NCBI GenBank assembly: GCA_947165195.1
Contig: CAMUZJ010000074.1
Location: 1-5,417, forward strand
Direction of reading: 5' to 3'
From: an uncultured Bacillota bacterium
Lineage (GTDB): Bacteria > Bacillota_I > Bacilli_A > RF39 > UBA660
Length of the DNA stretch: 5,417 nt
Positions 1-5,226 of the stretch are shown here, piece by piece (positions within the stretch are counted from its first letter, which is position 1; the number at the start of each line of letters is the position of its first letter). The translations under genes and the position numbers were made by a program. The notes under the pieces are model-generated. The model ran no database searches and was not told the origin of the DNA. It saw only the letters and a program-made list of their open reading frames with translations.

Positions 1-491
1 TATCTGATACAGGATTAGATTTTACACAAATATCATCAGCTAGTAATGGACAAGGGCTATACAAAATGAGTAGTACAGCAAATGATACGTATCCAATCTA
101 TTACTATAGAGGAAATGTTACAAACAACAATGCTAAATTCGCAGGATTCTGCTGGAAGATAGTAAGAACTACTGAAACTGGAGGTACTAAGTTAATCTAT
201 AATGGTGAACCTAACGCAACAACAGGAGAATGTGATGCGACAGGAGCCTCAACACAGTTAGCATCTACAAGTGCATTTAATACAAATGCTGATTCACCAG
301 CATATAATGGATATATGTATGGAACAGTTTATACACAAGCTACAGAAGAAGTAGATGCAAATGATGTATATGGAAGTTCATTTACGTATGAAAATGGAGC
401 ATATACCTTAACTTCTACACAAGCTGGAGTAGATGCAACACATCATTATACAGTGCTTATGGAAGAGGAGATACAGGAACACCAACTCTAG
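1..491 (+). CDS. Surface protein, N-terminal portion (5' cut by window edge, 3' cut by frameshift)
   Basis: The frame is open from base 3 to a TAG at 489-491. The ATG at 64-68 is internal rather than the start, because coding sequence reading SDTGLDFT continues upstream to the window edge. The visible part contains the motif YYYRGNVTNN followed by KFAGFCWKIVRT and GGTKLIYNGEP. This belongs to a family of secreted or surface proteins of low-GC gut bacteria, and the same signature recurs in the gene at 2682. Towards the end it reads YTLTSTQAGVDATHHYT, after which the frame is lost. The continuation is found one frame back from base 452, so this and the next entry are parts of one gene. The true N-terminus, presumably with an export signal, lies outside the window. 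As it stands the product would lack its C-terminal binding domain. Function is unknown beyond probable surface location. Confidence 0.75.
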   Translation, partial: SDTGLDFTQISSASNGQGLYKMSSTANDTYPIYYYRGNVTNNNAKFAGFCWKIVRTTETGGTKLIYNGEPNATTGECDATGASTQLASTSAFNTNADSPAYNGYMYGTVYTQATEEVDANDVYGSSFTYENGAYTLTSTQAGVDATHHYTVLMEEEIQEHQL

Positions 492-850
492 CTTGTTCTA
501 ATAAAAATGATTCCTTTACTGTAAATGAAACCTTAACAGGAAATGGAGTGTTAACGTATCCAGCAGGATTATTAACAGCCGATGAAATTATATTAGCAGG
601 AGGAAAGCTATACAGTGCTAATGAAGAATATTATTTAAATACAGGTTTAGATTGGTGGTCTTTGTCGCCTGTCAACTTCGACGCCGATGGCGCTGGCGAG
701 TTCGTCATGAGTTCCGGTGGTGGAGTGTACAACGACCGCGTCTATTTTTCTTCCGGCGTTCGTCCTTCCGTTTCACTTAAACCTGGGGTAAAATTAGCTT
801 CCGGTGGAAATGGAACATCAGCAACTCCATATGAATTCGTATTAGAGTAA
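452..850 (+). pseudogene. C-terminal portion of the same surface protein, carrying a probable DGR variable region
   Basis: This frame (open from 392) carries the missing C-terminus of the preceding fragment. It reads SAYGRGDTGTPTLACSNKND, then LTYPAGLLTADEIILAGG, then WWSLSP, a variable stretch, GVRPSVSLKPG and the ending GGNGTSATPYEF before TAA at 848-850. The ending matches both modules of the protein at 2682 (GIRPVFTF...GGSGTKEDPY; VPVISI...DGTSSNPY). The W-x-L-S-P ... G-V-R-P layout is that of C-type-lectin-like or DUF6273-like domains, a usual scaffold for DGR targets. A GTG at 548 could open a 100-residue frame, but it falls mid-domain and gives no export signal, so it is unlikely to be a true start. 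Joining the two parts needs a one-base change near 452, or reflects a larger out-of-frame deletion there. A metagenome assembly error is equally possible. Confidence 0.7.
653..778 (+). other. Probable DGR variable repeat (VR) in the surface protein C-terminus
   Basis: This 126-base segment has about 14 adenines (11%) and about 56% GC by hand count, in surroundings that are visibly AT-rich. It is flanked by A-free runs at 652-673 and 745-774. Between these, many codons have the form NNC or NNT (gtc, aac, gac, gat, ggc, agt, ggt, tac, cgc, tat), as expected if AAC/AAT codons in a template repeat were mutated at adenines. The protein context WWSLSP ... GVRPSVSL is that of a C-type-lectin-like domain. 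In known DGRs the 3' invariant flank holds the site where mutagenic homing begins, and the 745-774 run would fill that role. The template repeat and reverse transcriptase are not in the window, so the call rests on composition, codon pattern and fold context. Confidence 0.65.
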
Positions 851-872
851 GATTCTGATATAGATTTTACAA

Positions 873-894
873 GTGCTTTCGATGTAGAAAACAC
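873..894 (+). other. Small imperfect hairpin
   Basis: GTGCTTTC and GAAAACAC pair over seven of eight positions (one C-A mismatch) around the loop GATGTA. No T-run follows, so it is not a terminator by itself. Its role is unknown. Confidence 0.3.
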
Positions 895-898
895 TTAC

Positions 899-914
899 CC
901 GAAACCACTTTCGG
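899..914 (+). other. Perfect 6-bp hairpin with 4-base loop downstream of the VR gene
   Basis: CCGAAA and TTTCGG pair perfectly around the loop CCAC. The next bases are AGAAAG, not a T-run, so it does not look like a terminator, and a proper terminator exists at 955-983. Several DGRs have a short stem with a 4-base loop just 3' of the VR that helps homing. This one lies about 120 bases beyond the A-free VR edge, which is farther than in the phage BPP-1 example, so the link is tentative. Confidence 0.35.
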
Positions 915-954
915 AGAAAGATTAGCCAAAACTATAATTTTATCCTGTAGAAAT

Positions 955-983
955 GGGGTTTTGTATGTACAAAATCCTTTTTT
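955..983 (+). terminator. Rho-independent terminator of the VR-protein gene
   Basis: GGGGTTTTGT (955-964) pairs with ACAAAATCCT (969-978) through ten positions, two of them G-T wobbles, around the loop ATGT. A run of T follows (978-983). It ends one base before the extended -10 element of the next transcription unit, so it separates the VR gene from the genes downstream. Confidence 0.75.
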
Positions 984-984
984 C

Positions 985-1007
985 TGTTATAATTTATAAT
1001 AGGTGAT
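985..1007 (+). promoter_or_regulatory. Extended -10 promoter and ribosome binding site for the gene at 1011
   Basis: TGTTATAAT at 985-993 is an extended -10 element (TGn directly before a perfect TATAAT). No good -35 box stands 16-18 bases upstream; TTGTAT at 961-966 is too far away. AGGTGAT at 1001-1007 is the Shine-Dalgarno site. Transcription would start near base 1000, giving an unusually short leader of about ten bases. Confidence 0.65.
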
Positions 1008-1010
1008 GAT

Positions 1011-1580
1011 ATGAGAAATGGCAAAAATATATCTTTTTTTCTAATGTCTGTTGGTTGTTTAATGATTTTTACAGGATGCGTTTCTTCTTTTGTGATTGGG
1101 CTAAATGAAGATAAAGAAATAGTAAATGCCAGAATGGTAGATGTTTCTTCCACATTTGAAGAATTTAGTACAGAAGTTAGCTTATATGAAGAACAAAGAG
1201 ATTTATTATATGAGAAAACATTGAGCAATTTATTTTATGAGTCAATGTTTCAAACAGATAAAGAAGTAAAAGCTAAATTAGCTGAATATGAAGAACTAGT
1301 TAATAAAATAGATAAAAATAGAAGACAATTAGATTACTTATGTAGTGAAGTATATTATCCAGATGGTAATATTAATTCCAAATGTATGAATTATAAAAGT
1401 ATTTATGAACAAGTAAATAATTATTTTGTTACAGATATAAATTTTTACAATAAAGCAATTAATGAATACAATACCTATGCTAATTCTTTAGGAGAAGCTT
1501 ATCAATTATCTCAGTACCCAATAAAAAGAGACTTTATAGATTTTAATAAGGATGATAAGTTTGATGGTAAAGAAGGATAA
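1011..1580 (+). CDS. Small membrane-associated protein of unknown function with C-terminal EF-hand-like loop
   Basis: The protein has 189 residues and I do not recognise a family. Residues 7-29 form a hydrophobic segment after a short basic start. It contains FTGC (C23), which could be a lipobox with an unusual Phe at -3, so lipoprotein or single-pass anchor are both open. Residues about 40-110 and 126-160 are charged and probably helical or coiled-coil. C111 and C125 could form a disulfide outside the cell. The last residues, D177 to E188, fit a calcium-binding EF-hand loop with D, N, D, K, D and E at positions 1, 3, 5, 7, 9 and 12. The ATG at 1011 sits just after AGGTGAT. The 3' end overlaps the next gene, so translation is probably coupled and the two products may act together. 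Confidence 0.8.
   Translation: MRNGKNISFFLMSVGCLMIFTGCVSSFVIGLNEDKEIVNARMVDVSSTFEEFSTEVSLYEEQRDLLYEKTLSNLFYESMFQTDKEVKAKLAEYEELVNKIDKNRRQLDYLCSEVYYPDGNINSKCMNYKSIYEQVNNYFVTDINFYNKAINEYNTYANSLGEAYQLSQYPIKRDFIDFNKDDKFDGKEG
1548..1556 (+). promoter_or_regulatory. Ribosome binding site favouring the 1564 start
   Basis: AAGGATGAT partly matches the anti-Shine-Dalgarno complement and stands at good distance from the ATG at 1564. The alternative ATG at 1552 lies inside this site and so has no room for its own, which favours 1564. Confidence 0.5.
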
Positions 1581-2619
1581 AAATAGAAATAAAAAAGAAA
1601 GAAAAAAATGGTCTTTTAAAAGAAAATTACTTACATTTATATTAAGTCTCTTTTTGTTAGGAATTTTTTCTTTTTTATTTTTGTTTTATGGACCAATAGA
1701 GAGCTTTCGGAATTTTTGGATTACTTCTGCTATGACTACGATGAATCATCAATACTTAGCTACATGGCTATACTCCGATAAATATATTGATAAAGTCTTA
1801 AAAAGCAACTTTATAACAGAAGTGGATGAAAGTACAGATACAGATGCTATTAAGTTTAAAAAATATACCACATCTATTTATAAAAATGAATATGAAAAAG
1901 AAATACTTACCAAAGATTCTGATAATGACTTATATAAAGTAATAGAGATTAATGAGAAAAAGTATAAAGGATTTCTAGTAGCAATTTATGATCCTTCAAG
2001 AATTCATTTAGCAACCACTGAATATTTAGGAACTAGAGGAGAAGATATTTTAACAGTCGCTAAGAAAAATGAAGCCATTATCGCGATGAATGGGGGAGGA
2101 TTTTACGATCCGGATTGGAATAGTAATGGCGCTATTCCTCACGGTACTGTCATAAAAGATGGAAAATTAGTAGGAGATTATTCTGATGCATTTGCAAGTG
2201 GAGGAATTATTGGCTTCAATAAGGAAAATAAATTAGTATTAGGAAAAATGTCAGCACAAGAGGCACTTAATGCTGGAATAAGAGATGCAGTAGAATTTGG
2301 ACCTTACCTAATGATAAATGGCAAAAGAAGCTTTGTTGCCGGTAATGGAGGATGGGGAATTGCTCCGCGTAGTGCTATAGGACAACGACAAGATGGAATT
2401 ACCTTATTCTTAGTAATTAACGGAAGACTTGCTAATAGTATTGGTGCAGATATGATAGACCTTTGCGATTGCCTTGAAAAATATGGTGCATACAATGCTG
2501 CCAATTTAGATGGGGGAAGCTCTTCAGAGTTAGTAATTCAAGATAAAATTATAAATACACCAGTTGCTGGAGGAAAAAATGGTTTAAGAAATATGCCAAC
2601 TTTTTGGATAGTGAAATAA
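1564..2619 (+). CDS. Membrane-anchored phosphodiester glycosidase family protein (NAGPA/DUF2233 domain), copy 1
   Basis: From ATG 1564 the protein has 351 residues; an in-frame ATG at 1552 would add four. A very basic N-terminus precedes a membrane helix at about 22-43, so the rest is outside the cell. A conserved juxtamembrane segment follows (FWITSAMTTMNHQYLA). The NAGPA-type domain fills about 135-351, with MNGGGFYDPD (175-184), HGTVIKDGK (193-201), APRSAIGQRQDG (267-278) and NLDGGSSS (314-321). These match the conserved glycine- and aspartate-rich motifs of phosphodiester glycosidases such as human NAGPA, which splits sugar-phosphodiester bonds. The substrate here is unknown; a phosphodiester-linked surface sugar or wall polymer is a reasonable guess. 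It overlaps the preceding gene by 17 bases, suggesting coupled translation, and has a close paralogue at 4103. Domain assignment is firm, biochemical role is inferred. Confidence 0.88.
   Translation: MVKKDKNRNKKERKKWSFKRKLLTFILSLFLLGIFSFLFLFYGPIESFRNFWITSAMTTMNHQYLATWLYSDKYIDKVLKSNFITEVDESTDTDAIKFKKYTTSIYKNEYEKEILTKDSDNDLYKVIEINEKKYKGFLVAIYDPSRIHLATTEYLGTRGEDILTVAKKNEAIIAMNGGGFYDPDWNSNGAIPHGTVIKDGKLVGDYSDAFASGGIIGFNKENKLVLGKMSAQEALNAGIRDAVEFGPYLMINGKRSFVAGNGGWGIAPRSAIGQRQDGITLFLVINGRLANSIGADMIDLCDCLEKYGAYNAANLDGGSSSELVIQDKIINTPVAGGKNGLRNMPTFWIVK
1714..1737 (+). repeat. 24-base identical stretch shared by the two glycosidase genes (copy 1)
   Basis: These 24 bases, coding for the FWITSAMT juxtamembrane segment, are identical to bases 4268-4291 in the paralogous gene. 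Synonymous positions are identical too, although the genes differ much elsewhere. Confidence 0.8.
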
Positions 2620-2628
2620 ACACAAACC

Positions 2629-2673
2629 TTGAAAGATAAAAATTACTTTGTTATAATTTATAGTAGGATGGAG
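2629..2673 (+). promoter_or_regulatory. Promoter (-35, extended -10) and ribosome binding site for the gene at 2682
   Basis: TTGAAA (2629-2634) and TATAAT (2652-2657) stand 17 bases apart, with TG at 2649-2650 adding an extended -10. GGATGGAG (2666-2673) supplies the Shine-Dalgarno site eight bases before the ATG. The core shares 18 of 19 bases with the promoter at 985. No terminator is visible between the stop at 2619 and this promoter, so read-through from upstream is also likely. Confidence 0.75.
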
Positions 2674-2681
2674 TAGGCACT

Positions 2682-4097
2682 ATGAGAAGAAAAAAGAATA
2701 ATCAGGTTAATATTAAAAAGAATAATCAAGTAAATGTAAAAAATAAATTAAAACATAAAGATAAATTGACTCCTTATGGAAGAGTGGAATTTATATTTGA
2801 TTTATTTAGTTTACTAATCTTAATAGGATTAGGGTTTTATTTTGGAGGTAGAAGTATTTATTACTATAGTCTACAAAATACCAATATAGAAAAAGCAGCT
2901 ACAACCTTAAATGGAACAATTATTACAAATAATTCTATAACTACTACAGAAGATGGACTACATCAAGATATGGAAGGTTATTATTATAAAGGAAATGTAG
3001 AAAACAACTACGTCTATTTTGCGAATAGATTATATCGAATTATTCGTATCAATAACGATGGTAGTACAAAAGTAGTTAGTAATGATATAGTATCAGAGTT
3101 TATGTGGGGAGAAGATGAAGATTATCAAAAATCTAATATTCACAATTGGTTAGAAAAACAAGAAAATATAGAAAACTCAGGTATTTATTACGATACAATA
3201 CCATACCTAGAAGAATTTTTAGTAAAAACAACGTATAATATTCCCATATTTAATGAAAATAAAGTAATGAATTCACAAACAAACTACAATGATTATATAA
3301 CGACTTTAACCATTAAAGACTATAATAATGCCAATGGAAAAAATGGATATTTAAACATTCATAAATATTTCTGGATATTAGGAAATGATAGTGAAAAAAA
3401 TAATTATTATGTAGATGAAGAAGGTGCTCTTCTTACAGGAAACTTATATGAGTCTTATGGAATAAGACCAGTATTTACCTTTAAAAAAGATATTGAAATA
3501 ACAGGTGGCTCTGGTACAAAAGAAGATCCATATAAGATAGATCAAAAAGATAAAATCAATTACGTAGATAGCTATGTAAATATAAATGGAGATATATGGA
3601 AAGTTTATTACCACAAAGATAAAATAGTAAAATTAGCATATACCAATTACGTACTAGAAAATCAAAATTTAACTTATAGTAATACAACTAGTGAATTTGA
3701 TCCTAAAAATAGAAAAAATATTGCTTACTATTTAAATAATCAATTATATAATTCATTAAGTTATAAAGATTATCTATTAGATTTTAATATTTATACAGGT
3801 GAAGTTAGTAGTGATACCTCACTATATTACGAAAATATCTATACTAGCTTTGTAACTGGAAAAGTTGGATTACAAAATTTATTTGACTATCATAATGTAG
3901 ATTTAGATGATTATTATCTATCCAATACAACATCTAGTGTTGGTAGTATGGTATATATTTATCATAATTATGGATTGCTAGAAGAAGCAAATGTAAGCGA
4001 TGTCAAAAAAATTGTACCAGTCATTTCTATTAGTGAAGAAAATATTCATATAGAAAATAAAGATGGAACTTCATCTAATCCATATACAGTGGGGTGA
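2682..4097 (+). CDS. Membrane-anchored surface protein with two tandem modules related to the VR-bearing protein
   Basis: The protein has 471 residues. A basic N-terminus with a twice-repeated KKNNQVN motif leads to one membrane helix (about 37-55), so the remainder is extracytoplasmic. Module 1 (about 91-287) has YYYKGNVENNYVYFA, RIIRINNDGS, W231, GIRPVFTF (260-267) and GGSGTKEDPY. Module 2 (about 293-471) starts YVNINGDIWKVYY and ends VPVISI...DGTSSNPYTV, a diverged repeat of module 1. Both resemble the protein at 1-850, but the stretch matching its variable region (about 231-266) is ordinary AT-rich, A-rich sequence, so there is no sign of DGR diversification here. Function is unknown; a binding or scaffold role at the cell surface is inferred from fold and anchor. 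It has its own promoter, and the ribosome site of the next gene overlaps its stop, so the pair is probably co-translated. Confidence 0.82.
   Translation: MRRKKNNQVNIKKNNQVNVKNKLKHKDKLTPYGRVEFIFDLFSLLILIGLGFYFGGRSIYYYSLQNTNIEKAATTLNGTIITNNSITTTEDGLHQDMEGYYYKGNVENNYVYFANRLYRIIRINNDGSTKVVSNDIVSEFMWGEDEDYQKSNIHNWLEKQENIENSGIYYDTIPYLEEFLVKTTYNIPIFNENKVMNSQTNYNDYITTLTIKDYNNANGKNGYLNIHKYFWILGNDSEKNNYYVDEEGALLTGNLYESYGIRPVFTFKKDIEITGGSGTKEDPYKIDQKDKINYVDSYVNINGDIWKVYYHKDKIVKLAYTNYVLENQNLTYSNTTSEFDPKNRKNIAYYLNNQLYNSLSYKDYLLDFNIYTGEVSSDTSLYYENIYTSFVTGKVGLQNLFDYHNVDLDDYYLSNTTSSVGSMVYIYHNYGLLEEANVSDVKKIVPVISISEENIHIENKDGTSSNPYTVG
2691..2738 (+). repeat. Two tandem 24-base units in the cytoplasmic N-terminus
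   Basis: Bases 2691-2714 and 2715-2738 agree at 20 of 24 positions and encode KKNNQVNI and KKNNQVNV. This lengthens the basic cytoplasmic tail before the membrane helix and is a likely site of unit gain or loss. Confidence 0.7.
4091..4097 (+). promoter_or_regulatory. Ribosome binding site overlapping the upstream stop codon
   Basis: GGGGTGA matches the Shine-Dalgarno complement, lies five bases before the ATG at 4103 and includes the TGA stop of the preceding gene. This arrangement supports translational coupling of the two genes. Confidence 0.65.
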
Positions 4098-4102
4098 GTT
4101 AA

Positions 4103-5215
4103 ATGAAAAAAAAGAAAGAAAAAGAAGTAGTAGATTCTGAAAAGGTAGAAAAGAAAAAGAAATTTCATTTTAGAAGAAGACTACATAAATTATCGATAGC
4201 AATTATTCTATTAGATATATTTGTAATTAGTGTATTAGTATATATTAATACCAATTCCTTTAAAACGTTTTGGATTACTTCTGCTATGACTTCTATGAGA
4301 CATCAATATTGGGCTTATACCCTATATACAGAAGAAACAGTTAATAAGGTTCTAAGTGAAAATTACATAGAACAAAATACAGATGAAGTAAACTTAGATG
4401 CTGTAGTGATTGGGGATACTTCAGAAAAAAGTCATTATACTAGTAAATATGAAGAAGAATTATATACAAGAGATCAAGGTAACGATGTATATAAAATTAT
4501 TCGATTAGAAGAAAGAAAGTTTAAAGGGTATCTTACAGTCATTTATGATCCAAAAGACGTTACATTAGCTGTTCCTGAAAAATTAGGAAGAGCCGGTGAA
4601 AGTGTTGCGACAATGTGTAAGAAAAATGGGGGACTTGTAGGAATTAACGGTGGAGGATTCGAAGACTTAGATGGCTGGGGAAATGGTTCTGTTCCTTATG
4701 GGTCTATTATTAAAGATGGAGAACTTGTTTGGACACATCCTGGAGGATCCGGTATGTTAATCGGATTTACTAAAGACCATAAATTACAAATGACACCAGA
4801 AGATCCTAATACAGCGATTGCTAATGGAATGATGAATGCAGTAGAATTTGGACCCAATTTAATTGTTAATGGAAAAGTTGCTAAAATCCATGGAGATGGA
4901 GGATGGGGAACCGCTCCAAGGACCGTTATTGCTCAAAGAAGAGATGGAATTGTATTGTTCTTAGTAATAGAGGGAAGAATTCCAGGATATAGTATTGGTG
5001 CTGATATGAACGATGTTATTGAAATGCTACTAAGATATGGAGCCTATAATGCTGCTAACTTAGATGGTGGAGCATCTAGTACGATGGCAGTAGGTGGTAA
5101 ATTATTCAATAGACCAAGTGCAGGAGGAGAATATGGTGGAAGAACGGTATCCAATGCTTGGATAGTAACCAATAAAAATAATAAACCTTGTGCTAACTGT
5201 TCTTCTGGAAAATAG
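4103..5215 (+). CDS. Membrane-anchored phosphodiester glycosidase family protein (NAGPA/DUF2233 domain), copy 2
   Basis: The protein has 370 residues and is a paralogue of the gene at 1564. Lysine-rich residues 1-28 precede a membrane helix at about 29-48, then the same juxtamembrane segment (FWITSAMTSMRHQYWA). The enzyme domain covers about 140-347 with INGGGFED (181-188), YGSIIKDGE (199-207), APRTVIAQRRDG (271-282) and NLDGGASS (319-326), so all motif blocks seen in copy 1 are kept and both copies look active. Beyond the domain it has a polar tail with CANC at 363-366, absent from copy 1. The likely reaction is hydrolysis of a sugar-phosphodiester bond outside the cell; the substrate cannot be read from the sequence. 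It starts five bases after the stop of the two-module surface protein and is followed after 11 bases by another membrane protein gene, so it sits in an operon. Confidence 0.9.
   Translation: MKKKKEKEVVDSEKVEKKKKFHFRRRLHKLSIAIILLDIFVISVLVYINTNSFKTFWITSAMTSMRHQYWAYTLYTEETVNKVLSENYIEQNTDEVNLDAVVIGDTSEKSHYTSKYEEELYTRDQGNDVYKIIRLEERKFKGYLTVIYDPKDVTLAVPEKLGRAGESVATMCKKNGGLVGINGGGFEDLDGWGNGSVPYGSIIKDGELVWTHPGGSGMLIGFTKDHKLQMTPEDPNTAIANGMMNAVEFGPNLIVNGKVAKIHGDGGWGTAPRTVIAQRRDGIVLFLVIEGRIPGYSIGADMNDVIEMLLRYGAYNAANLDGGASSTMAVGGKLFNRPSAGGEYGGRTVSNAWIVTNKNNKPCANCSSGK
4268..4291 (+). repeat. 24-base identical stretch shared by the two glycosidase genes (copy 2)
   Basis: Identical to bases 1714-1737. It encodes the segment just outside the membrane helix in both enzymes. 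Confidence 0.8.
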
Positions 5216-5219
5216 GAGA
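5214..5219 (+). promoter_or_regulatory. Ribosome binding site for the gene at 5227
   Basis: AGGAGA overlaps the TAG stop of the preceding gene and lies seven bases before the ATG at 5227. It supports a real gene start there and operon membership. Confidence 0.65.
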
Positions 5220-5226
5220 TAATACT

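Larger units (their letters stand above)
851..925 (+). pseudogene. Possible remnant of a paralogous surface-protein gene after the stop
   Basis: Directly after TAA at 848-850 the same frame stays open to TAG at 923-925 and reads DSDIDFTSAFDVENTYPKPL. At bases 854-871 it matches the window start (bases 4-27) if six bases, two codons, are left out: SDTGLDFT against SDIDFT. It also has NTYP where the upstream copy has DTYP before its YYYRG motif. There is no start codon or ribosome site. It may be the stub of a deleted tandem copy or debris of recombination. The match is short and chance cannot be excluded. Confidence 0.3.

Noticed and set aside
441..470. Phase-variable repeat or programmed -1 frameshift at the frame break
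   Set aside because: There is no homopolymer, no short tandem repeat and no X-XXY-YYZ slippery heptamer at the break.
548..850. Independent small gene starting at GTG 548
   Set aside because: The coding sequence clearly continues upstream in the same frame (TLACSNKNDSFT) and joins the preceding fragment; the GTG is mid-domain, though AGGAAA stands nearby by chance.
899..914. This hairpin as the terminator of the VR gene
   Set aside because: No T-run follows, and a longer stem with a T-run is present at 955-983.
932..1228. Minus-strand open frame of 98 codons
   Set aside because: It lies opposite a well-supported plus-strand gene and its promoter and terminator, and shows no ribosome site or recognisable domain.
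2304..2504. Minus-strand open frame of 66 codons inside the first glycosidase
   Set aside because: Opposite conserved motifs of the enzyme domain; a shadow frame.
3372..3479. Template repeat for the VR within the two-module protein
   Set aside because: Although A-rich and at the equivalent place, it has no nucleotide match to the A-free flanks of 653-778, as a template must.
4095..4097. Mycoplasma-type code with TGA read as tryptophan
   Set aside because: TGA falls exactly at the conserved end of the module (NPYTVG), just before a ribosome site and start codon; tryptophan is written TGG throughout.
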